A stretch of 12,242 bases of DNA, taken from Bryobacterales bacterium (GTDB lineage Bacteria; Acidobacteriota; Terriglobia; Bryobacterales; Bryobacteraceae). Positions 1-6,647 of the stretch are shown here, one piece after another; the stretch's first letter is position 1; each line of letters begins with the position of its first letter. Location: the NCBI GenBank assembly GCA_003487005.1, contig DNFG01000496.1, positions 1-12,242 on the forward strand, in the 5' to 3' direction. A program made the translations under genes and the position numbers. The notes under the pieces were generated by a model, which was given only the letters and a program-made list of their open reading frames with translations, searched no databases and was not told the origin of the DNA.

Positions 1-608
1 TCGCGGGTAGGCCCGGCGGTGACGAGGACGGTTTCGCCGGAGAGGTCATCGCGGGAGGAGAGGGCGCGGAGGACGAAGGAGGCGATGCGCTGGGGGTCGG
101 CGAGGCGACCGACGCCGACGGTGCCGCAGGCGAGGCTGCCGGCTTCGGGTTCGACGACGAGGACGCCGCGGCGGCGGAGGGTGGCGAGGTTGTCCTGGGT
201 GGCGGGATGGTCCCACATGGCGGTATTCATGGCGGGACAGACGACGACGGCGCCCTGGAAAGCGAGGTAGAGAGTGGAGAGGAAGTCGCCGGCGAGGCCG
301 TGGGCGAACTGGGCGAGGAGGTGGGCGGTAGCGGGAGCGACGACGAGGAGGCGGTTGCGCTGGGCGACGGCGATGTGTTCAACGCTGGAGGCGAGGACTT
401 CATCGGCGGAGCGTGCGCCGAACATGGAAGTAATGACTTTCCGGCCGGTGAGTGCGGCGAAGGTGAGGGGCTGGACGAACTCCTGGGCGGCGGCGGTCAT
501 GACGGTTTCGACGGCGCAGCCGCGTTCGATGAGGGCGCGCGCGAGTTCAGCCGCTTTGTAAGCGGCGATACCGCCGCCGACGCCGAGGACTACCGGAAGC
601 GGATCCAT
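1..608 (-). CDS. coaBC: CoaBC, N-terminal (CoaC) part; runs off the left edge
   Basis: Bifunctional phosphopantothenoylcysteine decarboxylase / phosphopantothenate-cysteine ligase of coenzyme A synthesis, cytoplasmic. Only the first 202 residues are in the window: essentially the whole FMN-dependent CoaC decarboxylase plus the first residues of the CoaB ligase (VLVTAGPTR at 194-202). Visible CoaC hallmarks are GVGGGIAAYKAAEL at 9-22, the catalytic-histidine segment SVEHI with H78, the substrate-clamp motif PAMNTAMW at 125-132, and the flexible-flap cysteine motif ACGTVGVGR at 160-168 (C161). These residues sit about three positions later than their E. coli counterparts as I recall them, so the start at 608 fits the family. 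A purine-rich AGGAG lies about 14 nt upstream, which is rather far. It follows rpoZ by 21 bp and is last in the visible operon. The frame is open to the edge with no sign of damage. Confidence 0.95.
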   Translation of the reverse strand, partial: MDPLPVVLGVGGGIAAYKAAELARALIERGCAVETVMTAAAQEFVQPLTFAALTGRKVITSMFGARSADEVLASSVEHIAVAQRNRLLVVAPATAHLLAQFAHGLAGDFLSTLYLAFQGAVVVCPAMNTAMWDHPATQDNLATLRRRGVLVVEPEAGSLACGTVGVGRLADPQRIASFVLRALSSRDDLSGETVLVTAGPTR

Positions 609-629
609 GGCCGAGAGGGAGACTCCTGT

Positions 630-881
630 TTAGATTGAATCTTCCGTGGCGGGAGTGAGGCCGGCTTCAGCGTCGGAGACCTCCCAATAGCTGACGAGGC
701 CGCGGCGGACTTCTTCCATGGCGGCGACGGTGGGTTTCTTGGTGGCGCCGGGGAGGAAGCTGCGCTGGCCGCCCTGGAGTTGGCGGGCGCGCTTGGCGGC
801 GACGATGATGAAGCGGTAGACGCTCTGTTCCGGGTCGTCCGGGATGGCGTGAATGGGGGATCTCAGAATGCGTTCGGTCAT
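630..881 (-). CDS. rpoZ: RNA polymerase omega subunit RpoZ
   Basis: Small subunit of RNA polymerase that helps fold and hold the beta-prime subunit. It has 83 residues, typical for a short bacterial omega. The diagnostic helix is YRFIIVAAKRARQLQ at 22-36, where enterobacteria have a very similar block. The second conserved stretch is KKPTVAAMEEVRRGLVSY at 48-65, usual in omegas from deltaproteobacteria and acidobacteria. The ATG at 879-881 lies 7 bp after the gmk stop. The GGAG made by the last gmk codons (ATG GAG TAA) can serve as its ribosome binding site, so translation of the two genes is probably linked. The position between gmk and coaBC is the standard one in many phyla and strongly supports the call despite the short length. 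Confidence 0.93.
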   Translation of the reverse strand: MTERILRSPIHAIPDDPEQSVYRFIIVAAKRARQLQGGQRSFLPGATKKPTVAAMEEVRRGLVSYWEVSDAEAGLTPATEDSI

Positions 882-888
882 AAAGCGG

Positions 889-1527
889 TTACTCCATGTG
901 CCTCTCCGACGCCGGCGCCGCGAAGCTCGCCAGGATTTTCTCGACCCTCGCCGTCACGCTGGGGCTTTCCCGCCGGAGGCGTTCGGCCTTCACGATGGAG
1001 TAGAGGAGGTCGGATGCCGTGGCGACATCTTCGTTCACCAGCACGTAGTCGTACTGGGCGTAATCCTCGATTTCCCTGCCCGCACCCGCGAGCCTGCGGG
1101 CGATGGTTTCGTCGGAGTCCTCGCTCCGCGCGCGGAGGCGTTTCGCCAGTTCTTCCCTGGAGGGAGCGAGGATAAAGATACTGATTGCGTCAGGGATCTT
1201 CCTTCGTAATTGTCGCGCACCCTGGACGTCAATGTCGAGGATGACGTCGCGGGACTGGGCGGCGCCCTGGTCGATGACCTCCCGGTGGGTGCCGTAGTAG
1301 TTGCCGAAGACCTGAGCGTGTTCGAGGAACTCGTCGCGGGCGATCATTTGTTCAAAGCTCTCGCGGGTGACGAAGCGGTACTGTTCGCCGTCACGTTCCT
1401 GGCCCCGGGGTTGGCGAGTGGTGTAGGAAACGGAGAAGAGGAGGTTCCGGTCGCGCTCCATCAGGTTATTGACGAGGGTGGACTTACCGGAGCCCGAGGG
1501 GGCGCTGATGATGAAGATGCGGCTCAT
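889..1527 (-). CDS. gmk: Guanylate kinase Gmk
   Basis: ATP:GMP phosphotransferase making GDP in guanine nucleotide metabolism; cytoplasmic, 212 residues, normal family length. Features in order: P-loop APSGSGKST at 9-17; GMP-binding segment SVSYTTRQPRGQERDGEQY at 32-50; YYGT at 77-80; the ILDIDVQGARQ strand-loop at 96-106; a lid region rich in Arg (RARSEDSDETIARR) at 132-145. The open frame extends further upstream to about 1935, but that part lies inside yicC in another frame and has shadow-like Arg/Pro composition. The true start is the ATG at 1525-1527, which overlaps the yicC stop by 4 bp (ATGA). No strong Shine-Dalgarno precedes it, so it is probably translationally coupled to yicC. The P-loop has Ala where many homologues have Gly before PSG, a tolerated change. 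Confidence 0.95.
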   Translation of the reverse strand: MSRIFIISAPSGSGKSTLVNNLMERDRNLLFSVSYTTRQPRGQERDGEQYRFVTRESFEQMIARDEFLEHAQVFGNYYGTHREVIDQGAAQSRDVILDIDVQGARQLRRKIPDAISIFILAPSREELAKRLRARSEDSDETIARRLAGAGREIEDYAQYDYVLVNEDVATASDLLYSIVKAERLRRESPSVTARVEKILASFAAPASERHME

Positions 1528-2417
1528 TCGACGTTCAGCGCCTGTTCGCGGATGCGTTCGATGTCGGTTTTGTTGTCGAGGCCGAGAGCGGTGATGCGGA
1601 GACCGAGTTCGCCGGCGCCGGAGGTTTTGCTGAGGATGGTGTTGGTCTCGCGGTTCATTTCCTGGAGGAGGAAGTCGAGTTTTTTGCCGATTTCGCCGCC
1701 GCTGTCGAACATGGCGAGGAGTTCGCGGGCGTGGACGCGGAGGCGGCCGGTCTCTTCGGCGATGTCGCTGCGGTCGGCGAGGATGGCGGCTTCCTGAGCG
1801 AGGCGCTGGGGCTCCAGCCCGGTGTTGGCGAGGAGTTCGCCGAGGCGTTCTTCGAGGCGGCGGCGGAGCCAGGGGGTGACTTCTTCGCGGCGGCTTTCGA
1901 TTTCGATGGCGCGCTGTTCGATGCGTTCGCCACATTCGCGCATGAGGGCGAGGAGGGCATCGCCCTCGCGTTCGCGGAAGGAGTTGAAGGCGGCGAGGGC
2001 TTCGGCGAGGGTCTCACGGACGAGAGCGGCGGTCTCGTCGGAGGTATCGGTATCGCGGGGGGGGGCCATCATGCCGGGGATGTGGAGGGCGGCGTGGAAG
2101 TCAGGCTGGACGGTGGCGCCGTAGTCCTCGGCGGCGGTCCTGACGGCGGCGAGATAGGCTTCGAAGAGCGGGCGATTGAGTCCGGCCCCGGAGGCGGCAT
2201 GGGCGGCGCTGAAACTGATTCGGACATTGACATGGCCGCGCGAGGCGGATTCGCGGACCATGCGCCGGACCTCGGGTTCGAGCATCTCGAGTTCCTGGCC
2301 GAGGTGCAAGTGGGTGTCCAAAGAGCGATGGTTCACGCTCTTGATGGTGACGGTGGCTTCACCGGCGGCGCCGGTGCGGCGGGCGCGGGCGAAGCCGGTC
2401 ATGCTGCGTATTTTCAT
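1524..2417 (-). CDS. yicC: YicC/YloC family endoribonuclease
   Basis: YicC-family protein, 297 residues, as expected (about 290). The family is linked to stationary-phase survival and has been shown in E. coli to act as an endoribonuclease that promotes RNA decay; that function is transferred by homology. The N-terminal domain opens with the signature SMTGFARARR at 5-14, followed by SVNHRSLD at 27-34. The C-terminal DUF1732 domain carries the most conserved block, FDSGGEIGKKLDFLLQEMNR at 237-256, then NTILSK at 259-264, and ends with ERIREQALNVE. The stretch between (about 130-230) is rich in Glu, Arg and Leu and likely helical. The ATG at 2417 lies 3 bp after the ABC exporter stop, and the stop overlaps gmk by 4 bp. 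Placement directly upstream of gmk is conserved in many bacteria. Confidence 0.93.
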   Translation of the reverse strand: MKIRSMTGFARARRTGAAGEATVTIKSVNHRSLDTHLHLGQELEMLEPEVRRMVRESASRGHVNVRISFSAAHAASGAGLNRPLFEAYLAAVRTAAEDYGATVQPDFHAALHIPGMMAPPRDTDTSDETAALVRETLAEALAAFNSFREREGDALLALMRECGERIEQRAIEIESRREEVTPWLRRRLEERLGELLANTGLEPQRLAQEAAILADRSDIAEETGRLRVHARELLAMFDSGGEIGKKLDFLLQEMNRETNTILSKTSGAGELGLRITALGLDNKTDIERIREQALNVE

Positions 2418-2420
2418 TGG

Positions 2421-4238
2421 TCAGGAGTCCAGATCCACATATTGTAATTGGTGCAGGCGCTGGTAGATACCGCCCTGATTGACGAGTTCGGCGTGGGTGC
2501 CCACTTCGCTGACGCGGCCCTGGTCGATGACGATGATGCGGTCGGCGCGTCGGATGGTGGAGAGGCGGTGGGCGATGACCATGACGGTGCGGCCCTCCAT
2601 CAGGTTGGCGAGGGCGCGCTGGACGAGGACTTCGCTTTCGGTATCGAGTTGGGAGGTGGCCTCGTCGAGAACGAGGATGGGGGCGTTGGAGAGGAGAGCG
2701 CGGGCGATGGAGATGCGCTGGCGCTGGCCGCCGCTAAGTTTGGTGCCTCGTTCGCCGATGACGGTGTCGTAGCCCTGGGGGAGGGCGAGGATGAACTCCT
2801 CGGCGAGGGCGTTGCGGGCGGCGGCCTCGATGTCGGCGAGGGAGGCTTCGGGGCGGCCGTAGCGGATGTTGTTGGCGACGGTGTCGTTAAAGAGAAATGT
2901 GTCCTGGGCGACGATGGCGATGAGGCGGCGAAGACTGGTGAGGGTGACTTCGCGGACGTCGTGGCCGTCGATGCGGACGGCGCCCTCGTCAACATCGTAG
3001 AAGCGGGGGAGCAACGCGGCGAGGGTGGACTTACCGGCGCCGCTCGGGCCGACAAGCGCGACGACTTCACCGCGTTCGATGCGCAGGTTCAGATCGCGGA
3101 TGGCGAAGCCCTGGGGGGCGTTGGGGTAGCGGAAGGAGATGTGGTCGAAGGCGATGGACTCGCGGAAGCCGGGGAGTTCGAGGGCGCCGGGCCGCTCCAT
3201 GACACGGGGTTCGCGGTCGAGGTAGCCGAAGACTCGTTCGGAAGCGCCGATGGCCTGCTGGAAGATGTTGTGGATGCCGGTGAGGCGCTTGACAGGTTCG
3301 TAGAGCAGCAGCAGGGCCATGACGAAGGTGGTGAATTCGCCGCTGGTCATGGCGCCGGCTTTGATTTGGGTGCGGGCGTAGGTCAACAGGCCGACGATGG
3401 TGAGCGCGCCGAGAAATTCGATAATGGGCGAGGGCAGCGCCTGCAGGGCGATATAGCGGAGATTGGCGCGTTTGAAGCGGCGGGCGGCCTGCCAGAAGCG
3501 CTGGGATTCGAGTTTTTCGGCGAGGAAGGCTTTGACGACGATGTGGCCGGAGAAGGCTTCCTGGAGGATCTGGTTCATCTCGGCGACGTGGTCCTGGGCG
3601 GTGCGCGTGGTGCGGCGGATGCGCTTGCCGAGGCGCGCGGTGGGCAAGAGGACGAAGGGGAGGACGGTGGTGGAGACGAGCGCGAGTTTCCAGTCGGCCT
3701 GGAAGAGGATGTAGACGCAGGCGAGCGCGGCGAAGCTTTGGCGGAACCAATCGGCGAGCATCTGCGAAACGGCGAGTTGGATTTTTTCGATGTCGCTCAT
3801 GGTGGAGGACATCAGGGTGCCGGTGGAGTGCTGCTGGAAGAATTCGTGCTCTTCGCCGATCAGTTTGTCGAAGGTGCGCTGGCGGAGGTCGGTGACGGCG
3901 GAGAGGCCGACGAAGTTGATCAGGAGGTTTCCGAAGTAGTCCGAGACGCCCTTGGTGAGGAAGACGAGGAGGATGGAAACGGCGACGAGGGTCCAGATGT
4001 TGTTGATGGGGAGGGGGACGAGTTGATCGAGATAGAGGGTGACGCCGGTCCATTCGGGGATGGGGAGAAGGACGCGGGCTTCAGGCGATTCGGGTTTGAG
4101 GACGCGGTCGAAAATGGTGCCGACGAGCAGGGGGAGCATGCCGTGCATGGCGCCGGCGATGCCCATCAGCGCGATGGAGACGAGCAGGGCGGGGGTGTAG
4201 CGTTTGGTGTAGCTAAAGAGGCGAAGGAGGGGTTTCAA
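2421..4238 (-). CDS. msbA: MsbA-type lipid exporter ABC half-transporter
   Basis: Type I ABC exporter with fused membrane and ATPase domains (605 residues), most like MsbA, which flips lipid A-core across the inner membrane as a homodimer. The six-helix domain covers roughly 1-335, with clear hydrophobic stretches near 15-40, 82-110, 165-200 and 270-312. The ATPase domain has Walker A GPSGAGKST at 397-405, Q-loop Q445, signature LSGGQ at 501-505, Walker B ILVLDE at 521-526 and switch H557. All catalytic residues are present. The start is TTG (4236-4238), not ATG: it overlaps the glycosyltransferase stop as TTGA, and a GGAGG sits 7 nt upstream (4246-4250), which fixes the start. The glycosyltransferase and Trm112-like neighbours support an LPS role, but drug or other lipid export cannot be excluded from sequence alone. 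Confidence 0.88.
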   Translation of the reverse strand: MKPLLRLFSYTKRYTPALLVSIALMGIAGAMHGMLPLLVGTIFDRVLKPESPEARVLLPIPEWTGVTLYLDQLVPLPINNIWTLVAVSILLVFLTKGVSDYFGNLLINFVGLSAVTDLRQRTFDKLIGEEHEFFQQHSTGTLMSSTMSDIEKIQLAVSQMLADWFRQSFAALACVYILFQADWKLALVSTTVLPFVLLPTARLGKRIRRTTRTAQDHVAEMNQILQEAFSGHIVVKAFLAEKLESQRFWQAARRFKRANLRYIALQALPSPIIEFLGALTIVGLLTYARTQIKAGAMTSGEFTTFVMALLLLYEPVKRLTGIHNIFQQAIGASERVFGYLDREPRVMERPGALELPGFRESIAFDHISFRYPNAPQGFAIRDLNLRIERGEVVALVGPSGAGKSTLAALLPRFYDVDEGAVRIDGHDVREVTLTSLRRLIAIVAQDTFLFNDTVANNIRYGRPEASLADIEAAARNALAEEFILALPQGYDTVIGERGTKLSGGQRQRISIARALLSNAPILVLDEATSQLDTESEVLVQRALANLMEGRTVMVIAHRLSTIRRADRIIVIDQGRVSEVGTHAELVNQGGIYQRLHQLQYVDLDS

Positions 4239-5140
4239 GGTTCGGCCTCCAGTTCGGTGGCGGCGGCGAGGACGCGTTCGACGGCGATGGAGGCGAGGCC
4301 TTCGGGGGCGGAGAGGACGCGGGCGCGAGTCCGCCAGGGGGCCCAGACGACGGGGTCGGAGGTGCCGAAGAGTACGACGGAGGGGACGCCGAATGCGGCG
4401 GCCATGTGCGCGGGGCCGGAGTCGTTACCCAGAAAAAGCGTGGCGCGCTGGAGGGCTTGCTTGACGGTGCGCAGCGGAGCGGCAGCGAGGACGGTGAACT
4501 GGCGGAAGGGGGCGGTATCGTCGCCGGGGCCGGCGAGGACGACGACTTCGCGGCCGAGGGCGAGGGCGTGCGCGGCAGCGGCGAAGCGGTCAGCGGGCCA
4601 GGCTTTGCCCGGAGCGGAGGCGAAGGGGTGGAGGACCAGACACGGGGTTTGTTCCTTCGGAGGCGGGGCAAAGAGGCGGGCGCGAGGGATTTCGGCGGGC
4701 GGCACGCCGAGGAAGAACATCGCGGAGGCGACGTGCTCGGCGGTGTGCACTTTGCGCTCTTCGCCAAGGATCTGCTGGGCGCGAGGGATCTTGACGTTGT
4801 GGGCCCAGCCGGTCTTGTAGTGGGCGAAGCCGGCGCGCCAGCGGGCGAGAGAGGCGAGGGTCAGCACGGCGCTGGTGGGACCGCCATGGAGGTTGAGGGT
4901 CAGGCGCGGGCGGAAGGCGAGGGCGGCGCGTTTCGACGGGGGCAGGACCGCGCCGAGGTCGGGGTTGTCTTCGTAGATGCCGGCGAAGCGGGGTTCCACC
5001 ATAATGCCGATTTCCAGATCCGGGCGGTGCCGCTTCAGCAGGTGGATGGCCGGCGTGGTCAGCACGCAGTCGCCCAGCGATCGCAGGCGCACCAGCAGGA
5101 CACGCGCTCCCGGCGGCAGCCTCTCGAGCAGCGAGGGCAT
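4235..5140 (-). CDS. Glycosyltransferase family 9 (heptosyltransferase-like)
   Basis: GT9-family glycosyltransferase, 301 residues. Members transfer ADP-heptose or related sugars onto the LPS core at the inner face of the inner membrane. The N-terminal acceptor-side signature RLRSLGDCVLTTPA is at 18-31 and NLHGG at 83-87; HTAEH at 132-136 precedes the second domain. The nucleotide-sugar half shows LHPFASAPGKAWPADRF at 170-186 and the strongest hallmark, GNDSGPAHMAAAFGVP at 238-253, followed by VVLFGTSDP at 255-263. It is a little shorter than WaaC/WaaF (about 320-350) but has both Rossmann halves. The open frame continues upstream to 5602, but that part is a shadow of eda and the Trm112-like gene; the ATG at 5138-5140 begins 5 bp after the preceding stop. 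The stop overlaps msbA by 4 bp. Donor and acceptor sugars cannot be told from the sequence. Confidence 0.88.
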   Translation of the reverse strand: MPSLLERLPPGARVLLVRLRSLGDCVLTTPAIHLLKRHRPDLEIGIMVEPRFAGIYEDNPDLGAVLPPSKRAALAFRPRLTLNLHGGPTSAVLTLASLARWRAGFAHYKTGWAHNVKIPRAQQILGEERKVHTAEHVASAMFFLGVPPAEIPRARLFAPPPKEQTPCLVLHPFASAPGKAWPADRFAAAAHALALGREVVVLAGPGDDTAPFRQFTVLAAAPLRTVKQALQRATLFLGNDSGPAHMAAAFGVPSVVLFGTSDPVVWAPWRTRARVLSAPEGLASIAVERVLAAATELEAEP

Positions 5141-5145
5141 CGCGG

Positions 5146-5316
5146 TTAGTTGACGATGGTCGCTTCGTCCACGAGCAGCACGGGGATGCCGTCGCGGATG
5201 GGGTAGACGCGGCCGCATTCCGGGCACCGCAAGCCGGTGCCGTCCTCGGTGAGCACGAGCGGGGTTTTGTCCACCGGACAAACCAGAATGTCGAGAAGAT
5301 CCTGACTGATCGACAT
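5146..5316 (-). CDS. Trm112/YcaR-like small zinc-binding protein
   Basis: A 56-residue gene. It belongs to the Trm112 family (UPF0434, YcaR of E. coli), small zinc-ribbon proteins; archaeal and eukaryotic relatives activate methyltransferases, while bacterial ones are poorly understood. Hallmarks are the N-terminal DLLDILVCPVDKTPL at 6-20, the knuckle LRCPECG at 29-35 and the near-invariant IRDGIPVLL at 40-48. Cysteines are C13, C31 and C34; the expected fourth position is Asp16, a variant I recall as common outside enterobacteria. The ATG is at 5314-5316 and the TAA at 5146-5148, 5 bp before the glycosyltransferase start. In enterobacteria the homologue lies in the msbA-lpxK-ycaR-kdsB region, so sitting beside GT9 and MsbA here is a recurring envelope link. 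A TGGTACAAT extended -10-like box lies just upstream. Confidence 0.88.
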   Translation of the reverse strand: MSISQDLLDILVCPVDKTPLVLTEDGTGLRCPECGRVYPIRDGIPVLLVDEATIVN

Positions 5317-5322
5317 GGGCAA

Positions 5323-5335
5323 CCTGATTGTACCA
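5323..5335 (-). promoter_or_regulatory. Possible extended -10 box before the Trm112-like gene
   Basis: On the minus strand the 30-bp gap after eda contains TGGTACAAT (5327-5335), which matches an extended -10 (TGnTANNNT). It lies only about 10 nt before the start codon at 5316, so a transcript from it would be leaderless or nearly so. No -35 match is seen at 16-17 bp. It could let the envelope genes be expressed apart from eda. The evidence is a short motif only, so this is weak. Confidence 0.22.
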
Positions 5336-5346
5336 GACGCCTCCGG

Positions 5347-6006
5347 CTATGCCGCCATTTCGGCGCGGGCTTTGGCGACGACTTCGAGGAACTGGCGGGC
5401 GCGTTCGGTGAAGACTTCGTACGTGCCGGTCTTGATGGTCTTGGCATCGACGAGTTCGCCGCCGACGGCGACGGCGCAGGCGCCGGCCTTGAGGAAATCC
5501 GCGGCGGTGGTCAGCGAAACGCCGCCGGTCGGAATCATTTCGATCTGCGGAAAGGGGCCCTTGAGGGCCTTGATGTACTTCGCGCCGCCGACATTGTCGC
5601 AAGGGAAGACCTTGACGATGTCGGCGCCCGCCTGCCAGGCGGAGAGGACTTCGGTGGGGGTCAGCGCGCCGGGGCAGATCGGCTTGGAGTAGCGCTGGGC
5701 CATCTCGATCGTCTTGAGATTGAGAGCGGGGGTGACGAAGAACTGCGCGCCGGCGAGCATGCAGATGCGGCAGGTTTCGGGGTCGAGGACAGTGCCGGCG
5801 CCGAGGACCATTTTGTCGCCAAATTTGTCGGAGAGCTTTTCGAGCACCTTGACGGCTCCGGGGACGGTCATCGTCACTTCGGCCGCGCGAATGCCACCCT
5901 CGTAGATGGCTTCAATGGCGCGGAAGGCGCTTTCGGCGGAAGGAGTGCGGACGACGGGGACGATGCCGATCTCCTTCATTGCGGACAGGATGCTCTCTTT
6001 CTTCAT
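5347..6006 (-). CDS. eda: KDPG/KHG aldolase (2-keto-3-deoxy-6-phosphogluconate aldolase) Eda
   Basis: Class I aldolase of the Entner-Doudoroff and hexuronate pathways, splitting 2-keto-3-deoxy-6-phosphogluconate into pyruvate and glyceraldehyde 3-phosphate; cytoplasmic. At 219 residues it matches the family (about 210-220). Active-site features: VPVVR with R20; AAEVTMT with E43, the general base; VLGAGTVLD at 67-75; VTPALN at 91-96; CPGALTPTE at 111-119; the Schiff-base lysine in VKVFPC (K132); and the phosphate-binding PTGGV at 159-163. All key residues are intact. The start ATG at 6004-6006 has only a weak AAGAA upstream, but an extended -10 promoter-like sequence ends a few bases before it. 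It is the first gene of the leftward operon. No dehydratase or kinase partner is in the window, so the exact substrate (KDPG, KDPGal or a relative) is uncertain. Confidence 0.92.
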   Translation of the reverse strand: MKKESILSAMKEIGIVPVVRTPSAESAFRAIEAIYEGGIRAAEVTMTVPGAVKVLEKLSDKFGDKMVLGAGTVLDPETCRICMLAGAQFFVTPALNLKTIEMAQRYSKPICPGALTPTEVLSAWQAGADIVKVFPCDNVGGAKYIKALKGPFPQIEMIPTGGVSLTTAADFLKAGACAVAVGGELVDAKTIKTGTYEVFTERARQFLEVVAKARAEMAA

Positions 6007-6012
6007 TTCTTG

Positions 6013-6040
6013 ATCGTAGCATTGGGGCGACTACTGAAAA
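6013..6040 (-). promoter_or_regulatory. Candidate promoter of the eda-led operon
   Basis: On the minus strand TTTTCA (6035-6040, four of six matches to the -35 consensus) is followed after 16 bp by TACGAT (6013-6018), which is preceded by TGC, giving an extended -10. Transcription would begin about at the eda start codon (6006), implying a leaderless or near-leaderless mRNA; this agrees with the weak Shine-Dalgarno of eda. The box also overlaps the 3' end of the toxin gene, so eda may also be reached by read-through from the toxin-antitoxin pair. Motif evidence only. Confidence 0.35.
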
Positions 6041-6372
6041 CGGCGCAGGAATAGATACGAGGATTCCGGATCCACGCCGAATTCCGCGATGACCCGGGCA
6101 GAGCGGTGAAGCAGTTCCTCAACAACACGGGTGGAGCAGTTGCCGACCGCGAGACGAATCACCTTGGGAGGCGCGCCTTGGAGCAGGCTCCTTTCCTCGA
6201 AATCGCTGTCCTTCGTGATAAGGACGAACGCATTCTCCGCAGCATAATTCCAGATCAGGAGGTCATCCGCCGCAAGCAACCCGCAGTCTTCGACGTGGGT
6301 GCTGCCAGGGAACAGGGACTCCACCGCTTTCACGAGCCGGGGAGAGAGATTCTCGTCGAAGAGAAGCTTCAT
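6031..6372 (-). CDS. DUF5615 PIN-like toxin
   Basis: A 113-residue protein of the DUF5615/Mut7-C-like PIN family, the usual toxin partner of DUF433 antitoxins (VapC45-like pairs); members are predicted metal-dependent RNases. The N-terminal acidic motif LLFDENLSPRL at 3-13 (D6, E7) is diagnostic. Further landmarks are GLLAADDLLIWNYA at 31-44 (D36, D37), VLITKDSDFEE at 50-60 (D55, D57) and the C-terminal strand PKVIRLAVGNCST at 69-81. Acidic residues expected for a PIN-like metal site are all present, so the toxin looks intact. The frame is open further upstream to 6540, but the family start is the ATG at 6370-6372, which overlaps the antitoxin stop by 4 bp (ATGA). It ends 24 bp before eda. 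The RNA target is unknown. Confidence 0.85.
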   Translation of the reverse strand: MKLLFDENLSPRLVKAVESLFPGSTHVEDCGLLAADDLLIWNYAAENAFVLITKDSDFEERSLLQGAPPKVIRLAVGNCSTRVVEELLHRSARVIAEFGVDPESSYLFLRRFQ

Positions 6373-6593
6373 GCCACGCGGATGCTGGTGCTGCGCTCGC
6401 GGTCGGCCGCATACGCCAGACAGGCGAGGATGTCCTCTTCGCGGAGCGACGGGAAATCCTCGAGGATTTCCTGTTGGCTCATTCCGGAAGCGAGATAGCC
6501 CAGCACGTCCGCGACAGTGATCCGCAGACCACGGATGCACGCCTGCCCGCTTCGCTTGCCGGGTTCAATGGTAATAATCTCGCGATAGTCCAT
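6369..6593 (-). CDS. DUF433 antitoxin
   Basis: DUF433-family antitoxin of 74 residues, predicted to bind and neutralise the overlapping DUF5615 toxin and to bind the operator through its helix-turn-helix. The family core is complete: an N-terminal strand ITIEPGKRSGQACIRGLRIT at 7-26 (usual form xGxPCIRGTRIxV), then VADVLGYLASGMSQQEILED at 27-46 forming the DNA-binding helices, then FPSLREEDILACLAYAADRE at 47-66. The short C-terminal tail (residues 67-74) presumably contacts the toxin. The ATG is at 6591-6593, with GAGGG about 10 nt upstream. A 54-bp gap separates it from the divergent gene that begins at 6648, so the operator and promoter should lie there; no clear -35/-10 pair could be picked out. 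Antitoxin-first order with a 4-bp overlap is the standard layout. Confidence 0.87.
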   Translation of the reverse strand: MDYREIITIEPGKRSGQACIRGLRITVADVLGYLASGMSQQEILEDFPSLREEDILACLAYAADRERSTSIRVA

Positions 6594-6635
6594 CGTTCAC
6601 GATCCCTCTTCAGGATACGCTGGTTTGTGTCTGCA

Positions 6636-6640
6636 GGAGG
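6636..6640 (+). promoter_or_regulatory. Strong Shine-Dalgarno site of the four-residue-repeat gene
   Basis: GGAGG, within GCAGGAGG, lies 7 nt before the ATG at 6648. It decides both the start and the strand of this low-complexity gene, for which the opposite strand also gives an open frame. It also rules out the longer upstream frame that begins at 6474 inside the antitoxin. Confidence 0.75.
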
Positions 6641-6647
6641 CTTGCCA

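Noticed and set aside
1527..1935. Possible N-terminal extension of guanylate kinase, because the frame is open upstream.
   Set aside because: The extension lies inside yicC, is Arg/Pro/His-rich and matches nothing; the ATG at 1527 gives the exact family length and a standard 4-bp overlap.
1731..2447. A 238-codon plus-strand frame opposite yicC, Gly/Ala/Glu-rich.
   Set aside because: It is the complementary shadow of yicC, whose family signatures on the minus strand are clear.
2448..4820. A 790-codon open frame on the plus strand, opposite the MsbA-type and glycosyltransferase genes, very rich in Gly, Asp, Glu and Ala.
   Set aside because: It is antisense to two unmistakable genes, and its composition is the usual result of reading a GC-rich gene's complementary strand; it shows no domain motif.
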